From positions 1-64,000 of the forward strand of contig JAPKZG010000092.1 in assembly GCA_026393895.1 (NCBI GenBank): a stretch of 64,000 bases of DNA, given 5' to 3'. The stretch comes from Candidatus Aminicenantota bacterium. GTDB lineage: Bacteria > Acidobacteriota > Aminicenantia > Aminicenantales > UBA4085. Made by a program: the position numbers and the translations under genes. This document shows positions 36,961 through 45,495 of this stretch, piece after piece; positions within the stretch are counted from its first letter, which is position 1; each line of letters starts with the position of its first letter. The notes beneath the pieces were generated by a model. That model was not told where the DNA came from. It saw only the letters and a program-made list of their open reading frames with translations, and did no database searches.

Positions 36961-37016
36961 GGAATTCCAGGGACATGAACGAAATCTCTTGATTTCGTAT
37001 CGTGTCCCGGAATTCC
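36961..37016. repeat. REP-like palindrome (GGAATTCC...GATTTCG)
   Basis: Two 26-base arms with 24 matching positions (one gap on each side) flank the loop TCTT. The core GGGACA followed by GATACG-type sequence resembles the GGGGACACAATACC core of the palindrome at 56632. It lies between the divergent SpeE fusion and lipoprotein genes. Confidence 0.75.
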
Positions 37017-37091
37017 TCAACCTGGGCTTTCCCGTCCTTGCTTTCCCGCACTGGTCGCGTTATGATTTTACCGTCCGACAGGAGAAAACCG

Positions 37092-37649
37092 ATGAAACGC
37101 ATCTCCTTTGCTTCCGGGGCCGCTTTTGCGGCGGGCGTGGTCCTGATTTGTCTGGGACAAACGGGCTGCAAGTCCTACAATGACCAGCAAATCAAAGCGT
37201 CCCTCGAAATCGTCGACGTGAACACCAGCTGGACGATGAAGGAATACCGGCAGTGGCCGAATCCCAAACTGACCCTGGTCCCGACCGTGACCTTCCGGCT
37301 CAAGAACAACTCGGCCGAAATCCTCCGCTTCATCAACGTCAACGCCATTTTCAAAGAGTTGAATGCCGTCGAGAATTTGGGCGATTGTTTCAGGGCCGCC
37401 ATCCGGAGCGAAGGCCTTGCCCCGGGCGCGACCAGCCCGCTGATCACCTTGAAATCCAATTTCGGAATCGCCGGGACGAACCTCGAATCCTTTAAAATCA
37501 ACCCCCAATGGCGGACGTATTACGTTAAGCTCTTCATCCAGATGGGAGGCCCGCGTCACGTTCCCATGGGCGAATTCCGCGTCTCCCGGCAGATCGATTT
37601 TCAGGAAGACAAGGCCGTCTACCAGGAGAAGAAACCCGCCGGGAAATGA
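37092..37649 (+). CDS. Lipoprotein of unknown function
   Basis: This 185-residue protein starts MKRISFASG, with AGGAG 8 bases upstream. The signal has a lipobox (LGQTGCKS, Cys about 27). The mature part is a small beta-rich domain with VTFRLKNNSAE and a C-terminal RVSRQIDFQEDK, resembling FxLYD/LEA-type fibronectin-like folds. No family is assigned. It is convergent with the SurA-type gene, 15 bases away. Confidence 0.65.
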   Translation: MKRISFASGAAFAAGVVLICLGQTGCKSYNDQQIKASLEIVDVNTSWTMKEYRQWPNPKLTLVPTVTFRLKNNSAEILRFINVNAIFKELNAVENLGDCFRAAIRSEGLAPGATSPLITLKSNFGIAGTNLESFKINPQWRTYYVKLFIQMGGPRHVPMGEFRVSRQIDFQEDKAVYQEKKPAGK

Positions 37650-37664
37650 CGGCCGGACCGGCGG

Positions 37665-38645
37665 TCAGCTTTTGTCTTCGAACGGGTTGGGTTTGAGAAT
37701 CTTGATGTAATTCTTCGTTTTGATTTCGGCCAGGAACTTCTGGACTTCCACGTTCTGTTTTTCTATACCGATTTTTTCGGTGATCGAACCCCGGGCTTCA
37801 TCGAACGGCAGAACGCGACTGTCCTTCCGGTCCTCCACCTGAAGCAAGTACCATCCGTTCTTGTTCTGGACCCAGGACGTCACCTCGCCCTTTTTCAGCG
37901 GTTTGACGGCCGCGAGCAAGGTCTTGTCGAGTTCGTTTTCTTTGAACGTTCCCAGACTGCCCTTGGCCTCCTTGAGGGGTTCGTCGGAATCGGTTTCCGC
38001 AACCGTTTCGAACGGCGTTCCGGACTTGACCTTCGCCTCGATCTCGGCTTTCCGCGCTTCCAGGGCGGCGGCTTCCTTGTTCTCAATCGTCAAATAGACC
38101 GCCCGCAGTTGATATTCGTCCGGAACGACGAATTCGTCCTGGTGTTTCTTGTAATAATCCACGATTTCCGCGTCGTCGATCACGACCTTCCGGCCGACCT
38201 CGTTGCGGAGGACCGCCTCCCGCATGATCCGCTTCTCCATCGTCCCGATCCAATCGTCGTAATTGTAGCCTTGCTGAGACAGGGCTCGTTTGAATTCGTC
38301 GTCGCTTTCGATCTCGTTGGTCTTCTTGATGTTCTCGACGATCATTTTCAACTGGTCCGTAACGTTGATGTTCATCGTTTTGGCCATCTGGAGGAGCAGA
38401 ACGTCCGTGATCATTTCGTCGAGGATGTGGGTCTTGACGAATTCGATCGCCTTGTCCAGGGCTTCTCCCTTGTACTGCGCCTGGGCCGCCTGGAGGCGTT
38501 CATCGTATTCGCGCTTGAACTCCGAAAGGGTGATGGCTTCGTCGTTGACGATCGCGACGATTTCCTCGACGACCTGCTGGGCCGAGCCGAAAACGGCCGC
38601 GCCGAGAAGAAGGATTCCGGCCAGGATGGTTTTACGCTGCAACAT
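37665..38645 (-). CDS. SurA-type periplasmic peptidyl-prolyl isomerase
   Basis: This 326-residue protein starts MLQRKTILAG, with AAGGAAGG before the ATG. Signal peptide 1-22 is followed by a SurA N-terminal chaperone region (about 24-160, VVEEIVAIVNDEAITLSEFK) and one parvulin domain (about 170-275, ending VQNKNGWYLLQVEDRKD). It likely helps fold outer-membrane proteins such as the barrels in this window. It follows a second PpiC-type gene whose stop is 10 bases upstream. Confidence 0.9.
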   Translation of the reverse strand: MLQRKTILAGILLLGAAVFGSAQQVVEEIVAIVNDEAITLSEFKREYDERLQAAQAQYKGEALDKAIEFVKTHILDEMITDVLLLQMAKTMNINVTDQLKMIVENIKKTNEIESDDEFKRALSQQGYNYDDWIGTMEKRIMREAVLRNEVGRKVVIDDAEIVDYYKKHQDEFVVPDEYQLRAVYLTIENKEAAALEARKAEIEAKVKSGTPFETVAETDSDEPLKEAKGSLGTFKENELDKTLLAAVKPLKKGEVTSWVQNKNGWYLLQVEDRKDSRVLPFDEARGSITEKIGIEKQNVEVQKFLAEIKTKNYIKILKPNPFEDKS

Positions 38646-38655
38646 GATGCCTTCC

Positions 38656-39633
38656 TTATCTGTTTCTTGAGTATACGAACGGAAGATTCTCCGCGGTAAC
38701 CTTCCATAACATCGTTTCTTTAAGGGAAACGATATGGGCGTCGATCGCCGTTTGGTTTCTTTGTTCGATGAGTTTGGCCTCGATGAGAGGGGCGGCCTCG
38801 TCCGGAGGCCTGAGCCGCGGTTCGAATTTTCGGTCAAGCCGGAAAATATGGAACCCGTAAGGCGATTGGACCACCTGGCTGATTTGGCCTTCCTTCAGGG
38901 CGAAAATGACTTTTTCCAGTTCCAGGGGGAGCTGGCCGAGACTGAAGACGCCCATCAAACCGCCGCTTGCCGCCTCGGGGCCCTCCGATTCGGCCCGGGC
39001 GACCTGCCGGAACTCTTCTTCGCCGGCGGACCGGAGTTTTTCAATGACCACGCTCGCTTTGCCTTCCGCCGACAGGAGGATTTGACTGACCTGGAGGCGC
39101 TCCGGTTGAAGGAATTCGTTCTTGTGGGCTTCATAATAAGATGCGACTTCATCCTCGGCGACGACAATGCCCCTGACCTGCAACGTCAGGTATTTTTCGA
39201 CAAGCACGCCTTCCAAAAAATCCTCCGGGTTGGCATCGGTCGCGGGGGCGTTCTCCCCGCCCCGATTCAATCGGAAAGCGTCCAGGGATTTTGATTTTTC
39301 TTCCCCGCTCAAGTCGATCCCCCGGGAAGCGGCCCGGCGGACGATCAGCTTCCGGTCGATAAAATCATCAAACAGCCGGCCGGCCGCCTCGGCCGTCAGG
39401 GCGACCTCGGAGTCGCCGACCGTTAAATAAGCGAACCGGGCGAAATCGGCGTTGGAATAGGAGACGTCTTCAATCGTCAGGACCGGGAGCGCGGCCTTTT
39501 TCGGATCATCCAGGCGGAATCCCTCCGCCAGGGGCGGAGAAACGGCTTTTTCCCCGCAGGCGCCCGTTCCCAGGCAGCAAACGGCCGCCGACGTTAAAAC
39601 GAGCGCGGACAGGACGTTCCGGTGTTTGTTCAT
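38656..39633 (-). CDS. PpiC-type peptidyl-prolyl isomerase lipoprotein
   Basis: This 325-residue protein has a lipoprotein-like signal (VCCLGTGACGEK), a SurA_N-like helical region and one parvulin domain (about 175-270: QVSQILLSAEG, GGLMGVFSLGQLP, VVQSPYGFHIFRLD). It is the middle gene of mfd-ppiC-surA on the minus strand. It is a foldase, probably anchored in the periplasm. Confidence 0.88.
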   Translation of the reverse strand: MNKHRNVLSALVLTSAAVCCLGTGACGEKAVSPPLAEGFRLDDPKKAALPVLTIEDVSYSNADFARFAYLTVGDSEVALTAEAAGRLFDDFIDRKLIVRRAASRGIDLSGEEKSKSLDAFRLNRGGENAPATDANPEDFLEGVLVEKYLTLQVRGIVVAEDEVASYYEAHKNEFLQPERLQVSQILLSAEGKASVVIEKLRSAGEEEFRQVARAESEGPEAASGGLMGVFSLGQLPLELEKVIFALKEGQISQVVQSPYGFHIFRLDRKFEPRLRPPDEAAPLIEAKLIEQRNQTAIDAHIVSLKETMLWKVTAENLPFVYSRNR

Positions 39634-39653
39634 CTGACTCGTAATTTTATATT

Positions 39654-42600
39654 CTATCCCATCCCTATCAACTCCAGCAAGAGCCGGGCGGTTTCACGGA
39701 GGATTTCGGCGTCCTTGGGAGACCGCAACGGCAGGCTCATGACGCCCTGCGGGGTCATCGATCCCCGGGTTTTGTTCAGAACGGCCGAAATCCGGGCCGG
39801 GTCGACATCCGTCGAAGGCTGGAACCTCAAAATGAGCCGGTGGTCGATTCGGTCGACGGCCGCGAGTTTCAGACGCTGGGCCAAGTGCTTGATCCGGCCG
39901 TAATGAAGGAGATGGTCGACGCTTTGCGGCGGAGGGCCGAAACGGTCCCGGATTTCCTCCTCGAGCGCCCGCACCTCGTCCAGGTCGGCGGCTGAGGAAA
40001 TCCGCTTGTACAGGTTGAGCCGGACGTTCATGGCCGGTATATAGGCCTCGGGGATACGGACTTCGACCCGGAGGTTGATTTCGCACCGGGCGTCCTCGAC
40101 CGCTTCGCCCTTGAGTTCCTTGATCGCCTGTCCGAGAAGATGGATGAAATAATCATACCCCACGGCCTCCATCGTCCCGTGTTGCTGTTCGCCGAACAGA
40201 TGCCCGGCCCCCCGGATTTCCAGGTCCTTCATCGCCAGGCGGAACCCGGACCCCAGTTCGCTGAATTCCTTGATGGCCTCAAGCCGCTTCCGGGCGATCG
40301 GAGTGAGTTCCGAAAAGGGAGGCACGAGAAAGTAGGCGAATGCCTGGCGGGAGGAACGGCCGACCCGGCCGCGCAATTGATAGAGCTGGGCCAGGCCGAA
40401 ATGATCGGCCCGGTGGACGAGAAGCGTGTTGACCAGGGGGATGTCTATCCCGTTTTCGATGATCGTCGTCGAAATGAGGACGTCGTGCTTCTGATTAATG
40501 AAATCGATCATCCTCTTCTCGAGTTCGGCCGGGGCCATCTGCCCGTGAACCGTCACAAGGCGCGCCTCCGGGACCCATTCGCGGATTTTCGCCGCCAGCG
40601 TGTCCATCTCCTCGATTTTGTTGAGAATGTAATAGACCTGGCCGCCGCGCGCGAGTTCCTGCTTGATCGCCCCCGTGATCAGCCGCGGGGAGAACGTCGT
40701 CACGACGGTATGGACGGCCAGGCGGTCCTTGGGCGGCGTTTCGATCAGGCTGATGTCGCGGAGGCCGGTCAACGAAAGGTTGAGGGTCCGGGGAATGGGC
40801 GTGGCCGTCAGCGTCAGGACGTCGACGCTGGCCGTCAAGTGCTTGATTTTTTCCTTGTGGGAGACGCCGAAGCGTTGTTCCTCATCGACGATGAGCAGGC
40901 CGAGGTCGCGGAAAGCGACGTCGGCCGAAAGGAGACGATGCGTTCCGACGACGACGTCGACCCGGCTGTTCTTCAGCTCGTCCAAGATTTTTCGCTGCTC
41001 GGCCTTGGACTGGAACCGGGTCAGGGCCGCGATGCGGACGGGAAACAGGACCATCCGCCCGGAAAACGTCTTGAAATGCTGGCTGGCCAGAACGGTCGTC
41101 GGGCAAAGAACGGCGACTTGCTTTCCGTCCATGACCGCTTTGAACGCGGCCCGGATCGCGACCTCGGTTTTGCCGTAGCCGACGTCGCCACAGAGAAGCC
41201 GGTCCATGGGGACGTCGGTTTCCATATCCGTCTTGATATCCCCGATCGAACGGAGCTGGTCCTCGGTTTCCTCGAATTCAAACGTCTTTTCGAATTCCTC
41301 CTGCCAGCTCCCCTCCGGGCTGAAGGCGAATCCCTTGATGGATTTGCGCTGGGCGTAAAGTTCCAGAAGCTCATGGGCCAGTTTTTGAACGGCCTTTTTC
41401 GTCCGTTCCTTGGTTTTCTGCCAGTTGCCGGTGCCGAGTTTGTCGAGGAGGGGAAGCCCGGTTCCGACGGGCGTGTATTTCTGGACGAGGTTTAAATCCT
41501 CGACGGGAACGAACAGGGTGTCGTCGTCCCGGTAGCCGAGTTCCATGAATTCGGCCGGGCGGCCTTCCACGTCCATTTTGACCAACCCCCGGAAAACGCC
41601 CACGCCGTAATCGGCATGGACGATGTAATCGCCGGCCTTGAGGTCCTGGAATTGGGTGATGGTCGGCCGGGCCGCGGGCCGGGCGGCGATGATCCGTTCC
41701 TCGGTGAGGATGTCCTCCTCGGCGTAGAAATACACCTTTTCCCGCGGATAGCCGAACCCGCGCTCGAGATCGCCCAGGCAGAGGCAGATCTCGCCGCTTG
41801 AGGCGGCCACCAGAGGCGAATCCGCCTCGAGCGAGGGAATTTCGCGCGTCGCGAGCAAGGCGCCGATTTTCTTCCGGATCTGGGCGGTGGACAGAAAAAT
41901 CACGCAGCGGTCGCGTTCCTCGTGAACCCGCCGCATCGTCTCGAGAAAGAAAAAGATCTTGTTATCGAACCGCGGCACGGGTTGGAAACCGAAGGCGAAC
42001 TCCCGGCGGTTGTCGGCGGATTCGAGCTCCCCGCAGAAAACGGCTTCGGCCCGGAGCCGCGCGTAGAGAGCGGTTGGATAAATCGCCTCGAGCGGAGGCG
42101 CGTCCGTCCTCGTTTTTCTAACGGCCGTCTCCTGGGCCCGAAGGTCGGTCATCACCTCGTCCCATTCCTTTTCGATTTCCTCCGGATGATCGAAGACGAA
42201 AACCGCGTCCGAAAGATATCGGGAAAACGGGACGGACGATGGGTCCGGGCCTACCGGCGCTTCCGCAAGCGAGGGAACGAGCGTGCTGTCCGTCTGGTGG
42301 ACGGCCCGTTGGGTGGAAGGGTCGAACTCGCGGAGCGAAACGATCCGGTCGCCGCCGAATTCAACCCGAACCGGATTTTTTTGCCAGGGGGAAAAGACGT
42401 CGACGATTCCGCCCCGGAAGGCGTATTCGCCCCGGAACGAGATCAAATCCTCCCGGGCATAGCCGAAAACCGCCAGGCGTTCGATCAAACGGTCCCGGTC
42501 AAAGTCGGCGTTCTTGTTCAAGCGGAGGAAAAGATCCGGCAGGCGCTCCGGGCCCGGAAACGGCCGAAGGAGCCCGAAGAGACTCGTCACGGTCAGGACC

Positions 42601-42995
42601 GGCGGGCGGCTCAACAGGTCGAAAAAATACCTCATCCGGGAAGCGACCGCGTCCAGCGACGGGGCGGCGCCCTGGTAGGGATTTTCAGACAAGGCCGGCA
42701 GGTTCCGGACGATTTTTGTCGAGCCGAGCTGACGGATGAAAAAGCGGGCCCGGTCCTCAAATTCGGCCAAGGGCCGGGAGGCCGGACGGACGAACACGAC
42801 CCGTTTCGGGCCGGAAAGAGCGAGCTGGACGAAAAGATACGGAACGGCCGCCTCCGTCAGTCCGGAAATCGAGAGGCGCGGCCGGTCCTCCGCCGCAAAC
42901 AGCGAGGCCTGCCCGTCCGGGCTTTTCGGAAGAGACGACACCGCCCGGACGAGGTCCTTGAATTCGGCCGTCTCCTTCAGGAAATCTAAACTCAT
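39654..42995 (-). CDS. mfd: Transcription-repair coupling factor
   Basis: This 1113-residue protein matches Mfd length. Order: UvrB-like N-terminal domains, RNA polymerase-interaction domain with DYIVHADYGVGVFRGL (about 450-465), and SF2 helicase with Walker A GDVGYGKTEVA, Walker B VDEEQRFGV, then TATPIPRTLNLSL and QLRGRVGRSSRQAFAYFL. A C-terminal TRCF domain follows (about 1000-1110). It removes stalled RNA polymerase and recruits UvrA. Its promoter lies inside the palindrome at 43015. It starts the mfd-ppiC-surA unit. Confidence 0.97.
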   Translation of the reverse strand: MSLDFLKETAEFKDLVRAVSSLPKSPDGQASLFAAEDRPRLSISGLTEAAVPYLFVQLALSGPKRVVFVRPASRPLAEFEDRARFFIRQLGSTKIVRNLPALSENPYQGAAPSLDAVASRMRYFFDLLSRPPVLTVTSLFGLLRPFPGPERLPDLFLRLNKNADFDRDRLIERLAVFGYAREDLISFRGEYAFRGGIVDVFSPWQKNPVRVEFGGDRIVSLREFDPSTQRAVHQTDSTLVPSLAEAPVGPDPSSVPFSRYLSDAVFVFDHPEEIEKEWDEVMTDLRAQETAVRKTRTDAPPLEAIYPTALYARLRAEAVFCGELESADNRREFAFGFQPVPRFDNKIFFFLETMRRVHEERDRCVIFLSTAQIRKKIGALLATREIPSLEADSPLVAASSGEICLCLGDLERGFGYPREKVYFYAEEDILTEERIIAARPAARPTITQFQDLKAGDYIVHADYGVGVFRGLVKMDVEGRPAEFMELGYRDDDTLFVPVEDLNLVQKYTPVGTGLPLLDKLGTGNWQKTKERTKKAVQKLAHELLELYAQRKSIKGFAFSPEGSWQEEFEKTFEFEETEDQLRSIGDIKTDMETDVPMDRLLCGDVGYGKTEVAIRAAFKAVMDGKQVAVLCPTTVLASQHFKTFSGRMVLFPVRIAALTRFQSKAEQRKILDELKNSRVDVVVGTHRLLSADVAFRDLGLLIVDEEQRFGVSHKEKIKHLTASVDVLTLTATPIPRTLNLSLTGLRDISLIETPPKDRLAVHTVVTTFSPRLITGAIKQELARGGQVYYILNKIEEMDTLAAKIREWVPEARLVTVHGQMAPAELEKRMIDFINQKHDVLISTTIIENGIDIPLVNTLLVHRADHFGLAQLYQLRGRVGRSSRQAFAYFLVPPFSELTPIARKRLEAIKEFSELGSGFRLAMKDLEIRGAGHLFGEQQHGTMEAVGYDYFIHLLGQAIKELKGEAVEDARCEINLRVEVRIPEAYIPAMNVRLNLYKRISSAADLDEVRALEEEIRDRFGPPPQSVDHLLHYGRIKHLAQRLKLAAVDRIDHRLILRFQPSTDVDPARISAVLNKTRGSMTPQGVMSLPLRSPKDAEILRETARLLLELIGMG

Positions 42996-43009
42996 GGGAG
43001 CGAACGGAC

Positions 43010-43038
43010 ATTATACGTACGGAGACAGCCAGGAACAA
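43010..43038 (-). promoter_or_regulatory. mfd: Probable mfd promoter embedded in a palindrome
   Basis: On the minus strand TTGTTC (43038-43033), a 17-base spacer and a perfect TATAAT (43015-43010). The -35 half lies inside the 59-base palindrome. The -35 is weak (3 of 6). Confidence 0.5.
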
Positions 43039-43073
43039 CCGCGGCGCGGTTGTTACTGGCTGTCTCCGTACGT
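43015..43073. repeat. Near-perfect 59-base palindrome (REP-like)
   Basis: Two 29-base arms with a single mismatch flank one central base. The arm contains CGTACGGAGACAGCCAG followed by AACAACCGCG. It sits at the boundary between mfd and the low-GC cassette island. There is no transposase nearby. Confidence 0.85.
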
Positions 43074-43187
43074 CCTCTATTGTGCCTTGACAATCAGGAC
43101 GAGGGGCGAAGGTGCATGACAATGATAAATTCGGGGCCGCATCACTATGTTCCAAGTAAAAGTAGTTAACTGCCGTGAGGCTCGCCG

Positions 43188-43248
43188 CTATAACGTAGCG
43201 TTTCAGCGGTACCCGCTCGCGGGCGTTCCCTGCAAGCGCTTGTTAGTC
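43188..43248 (-). other. attC-like site 4
   Basis: Core GACTAAC (43248-43242) and GTTATAG (43194-43188) flank arms GCGCTTGCAG...CCCGC and GCGGG...CTGAAACGC that pair imperfectly. It overlaps the 3' end of the 406-residue cassette gene. Confidence 0.7.
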
Positions 43249-44423
43249 AGCATGCCATCGATGTACGATCCTTCGCGTGTTATACCGTTTGAAAGTATCT
43301 CATCCAAGTCCTCAGGCCAAAGCATCGCTGGTCGTCCATCGGATCCACGGAAATTAGAACCAAGAGCGAAACCGTACCCAAGAACATTGTAGAGCTTGAT
43401 GGCTTGTGCGAGCGTAGTCGGTTCGGAGATGTGGAGGATTGAGTAGTAGAGCGCCATCTTGACTGAGTTTTGGCCTGCTTCGGCAGGGCTCATGTCTAGC
43501 CAAGGCGACGGCCGATTGCGGTAGACTTCTTCTCCAAGGCGTCCGAGACACCATAGGAAGATCTCGAATGCAGCATCGGCCAGGGCTTCGTGAGACCACC
43601 GCAGCACGATCTTCCACGCATCGGGCCCATTCTCAATAGCGATCGCTGAGGCGGCTGGTCTTGGCGGATTTACAATTAAGACGCGGCGATTTCCTCCTGC
43701 TCGAAAGCGGAAATGTCGCGATAACCGCCAAGACGATGGGATAACGGAGATCTTCAGCGGCTTATCCACCATCCGAACTGAATAACGCACATGCTTTCCA
43801 TCGGAAGACTGTGTCACTATAGTACGAGATACTCGAGATATGTGGTTACCGAGTTGCTTAGTTACTTTCTTCTGTGAGCAAAGGTACGATTTCACCTCTG
43901 CTATGCCAACAAGAATTGCGCGCTCCCGTGTGGAGGAGGTCACCAGCAAATGTACGTCAGCGGCTTTCGCCAGAGTTGTACCGCTCGACTTCGGTGCCAT
44001 GATAGAGTCGCCGACCCAGATCTGTGTAGCTCCAGGTATCCTCCGAGCCGTCTTGAGCTCCCCTGCAAGTTGCACAATCGGTCCCATTGCGAGCAACTCA
44101 GCGAGTGAACCCTGAATCGCAGTAACTACACGCGATACGGCGAACCGAATTGCCCAATAGTAATCCTCGGCACGTGCTGTTCCGGAATATTCTGAATCCG
44201 GGGCATCACAGTCCTTAAGCAAGTTTTTCATTCTCTCCGCATGTTTTCCGATTGCTTCAGACAAAGTACTGCGGAAAATCTCTAGCGGAGTCATTCGACA
44301 TGGAAATACAGCATCAGCCTCAACCGCCTTACCGAGAGCTTGAAGAAGGTCTTTTCGCAAGTGCGGTTCCAGCATACGCATCGTTAATGCGCTTGAGAAA
44401 TCTATTCTCTTTGGCGATCTCAT
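43203..44423 (-). CDS. Cassette protein, PD-(D/E)xK nuclease-like
   Basis: This 406-residue protein of the cassette array matches no family I can name. D156 in AADVHLLV, followed after a strand by AILVGIAE176-V-K178, plus an upstream helix with SLAELLA (E109), fits the D...ExK core of PD-(D/E)xK nucleases. The last residues (RLQGTPASGYR) are encoded within the attC-like site. The start ATG is 29 bases from the preceding core site; AAGGAG is 16 bases upstream, which is far. It may act in DNA restriction or defence; that is inference. Confidence 0.6.
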   Translation of the reverse strand: MRSPKRIDFSSALTMRMLEPHLRKDLLQALGKAVEADAVFPCRMTPLEIFRSTLSEAIGKHAERMKNLLKDCDAPDSEYSGTARAEDYYWAIRFAVSRVVTAIQGSLAELLAMGPIVQLAGELKTARRIPGATQIWVGDSIMAPKSSGTTLAKAADVHLLVTSSTRERAILVGIAEVKSYLCSQKKVTKQLGNHISRVSRTIVTQSSDGKHVRYSVRMVDKPLKISVIPSSWRLSRHFRFRAGGNRRVLIVNPPRPAASAIAIENGPDAWKIVLRWSHEALADAAFEIFLWCLGRLGEEVYRNRPSPWLDMSPAEAGQNSVKMALYYSILHISEPTTLAQAIKLYNVLGYGFALGSNFRGSDGRPAMLWPEDLDEILSNGITREGSYIDGMLTNKRLQGTPASGYR

Positions 44424-44451
44424 CTAGTCAAACCTGTCTCTCCTTAGATCC

Positions 44452-44526
44452 GACTAACGCCATACACAATCAGCTGACAATAAAGCGCGGCGCAATTGCC
44501 AGTCCGAGTCAATGCGGTTGTTATAC
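44452..44526 (-). other. attC-like site 3
   Basis: Minus-strand cores GTATAAC (44526-44520) and GTTAGTC (44458-44452), 75 bases apart end to end, with an AACCGCATTGACTCGGACT arm typical of integron attC sites. It lies between the 288- and 406-residue cassette genes. Confidence 0.7.
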
Positions 44527-44532
44527 GAGCTC

Positions 44533-45399
44533 CTATGCTTTTCCCGAAGCAATATCATAAACAAGCGACGCATAACCTACTAAGTATCTCGTTAGCTCGT
44601 CAAACGGGTCAAGCTGGATATCCAATGGAATCTCCGGATGTATTCTTATCTCCAATATTGAAATAACATTTTCATATTCACCCGTACCAAAAAACCTGTA
44701 GATAAAAGCCTCATAGTCCTCGTGATATTTTCCATTATTCCAGAAACCGCACTTTTTTAAAACGCTTTCCAGAAAGGCATCTCGACTGGTTACCAAGCCG
44801 CCTCTATGAACAATGTAATGGCGCAAATGAGCAATCAACTCAATTGCCAGCTTCAAATTTACATCCAATCTGTTTTTTATCTCAAGATCCACGAGCTGCG
44901 GATAGAGCTCACGTAGGCGAGTGAGAATTGATTGCGGAGTGTCTCGTTTGTTCTTGGCTCGATCCAGATACCAAGCGTAGTCCTTACCAACGAGGTCTGC
45001 AATAGAAATATTTCCGAAATCGCTCATTATCCATGACGAAATGTCTTTGTATCCAAGATGCGCGTAGGTAGCTTCTAAATAATCCTCGAATTCTTCATAT
45101 GCTTCAGCTAATAGCCAGCAATATTGCTTGTTCTTCTGAAAAACAACTAGCTTCTCTCGGTCTTCAAGTGAAGACTCACGGAATCCATATTTTTCCCAAG
45201 AACCGGTTTTGGGATCTATATAGTACATCGCATCCAACGATGAACTTGATTCTTTTGGTGCAGGATTTTCTTTCAGCTTTTCAGCGTATTGATTGAGCTG
45301 GAGGAGTTCTTTCTTTGCAGTGGCTTTGGCAGCTCGCTTGTATAGAACAATATCCGCAACTCGCTCACTGAAGATCAAAAAGATTTCTTTAAGTGTCAT
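44533..45399 (-). CDS. Cassette protein, HEPN-like
   Basis: This 288-residue soluble, mostly helical protein has IELIAHLR193-HYIV-H198RGG, which fits the R-x4-6-H catalytic motif of HEPN domains. These domains are RNases in many toxin and defence systems, or structural in others. A charged coiled segment precedes it. The ATG is about 27 bases after the previous attC core GTTATAC. Family is tentative; no antitoxin (for example MNT) is adjacent, so it may act alone. Confidence 0.6.
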   Translation of the reverse strand: MTLKEIFLIFSERVADIVLYKRAAKATAKKELLQLNQYAEKLKENPAPKESSSSLDAMYYIDPKTGSWEKYGFRESSLEDREKLVVFQKNKQYCWLLAEAYEEFEDYLEATYAHLGYKDISSWIMSDFGNISIADLVGKDYAWYLDRAKNKRDTPQSILTRLRELYPQLVDLEIKNRLDVNLKLAIELIAHLRHYIVHRGGLVTSRDAFLESVLKKCGFWNNGKYHEDYEAFIYRFFGTGEYENVISILEIRIHPEIPLDIQLDPFDELTRYLVGYASLVYDIASGKA

Positions 45400-45425
45400 T
45401 GTTCATTACCTGCGAAGGGCCATTC

Positions 45426-45483
45426 GTATAACGCCCGGCTTCAGCGGGAGCCCCCGGCGATCTAATGCATGCCGTCGTTATCC
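45426..45483 (-). other. attC-like site 2
   Basis: Minus-strand cores GGATAAC (45483-45477) and GTTATAC (45432-45426), 58 bases in total. Outer arms pair as ATAACG-CCGGC with GCCG-CGTTAT. The CCCGGCTTCAGCGGG stretch is common in attC sites. Confidence 0.65.
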
Positions 45484-45495
45484 CTCATTATATCT

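Noticed and set aside
37649-37667. GC-rich palindrome between the lipoprotein and SurA-type stops
   Set aside because: A short imperfect stem without a T-run; not enough for a terminator call.
40140-41495. 451-residue plus-strand frame inside mfd
   Set aside because: It is a shadow of mfd, whose helicase motifs are unmistakable.
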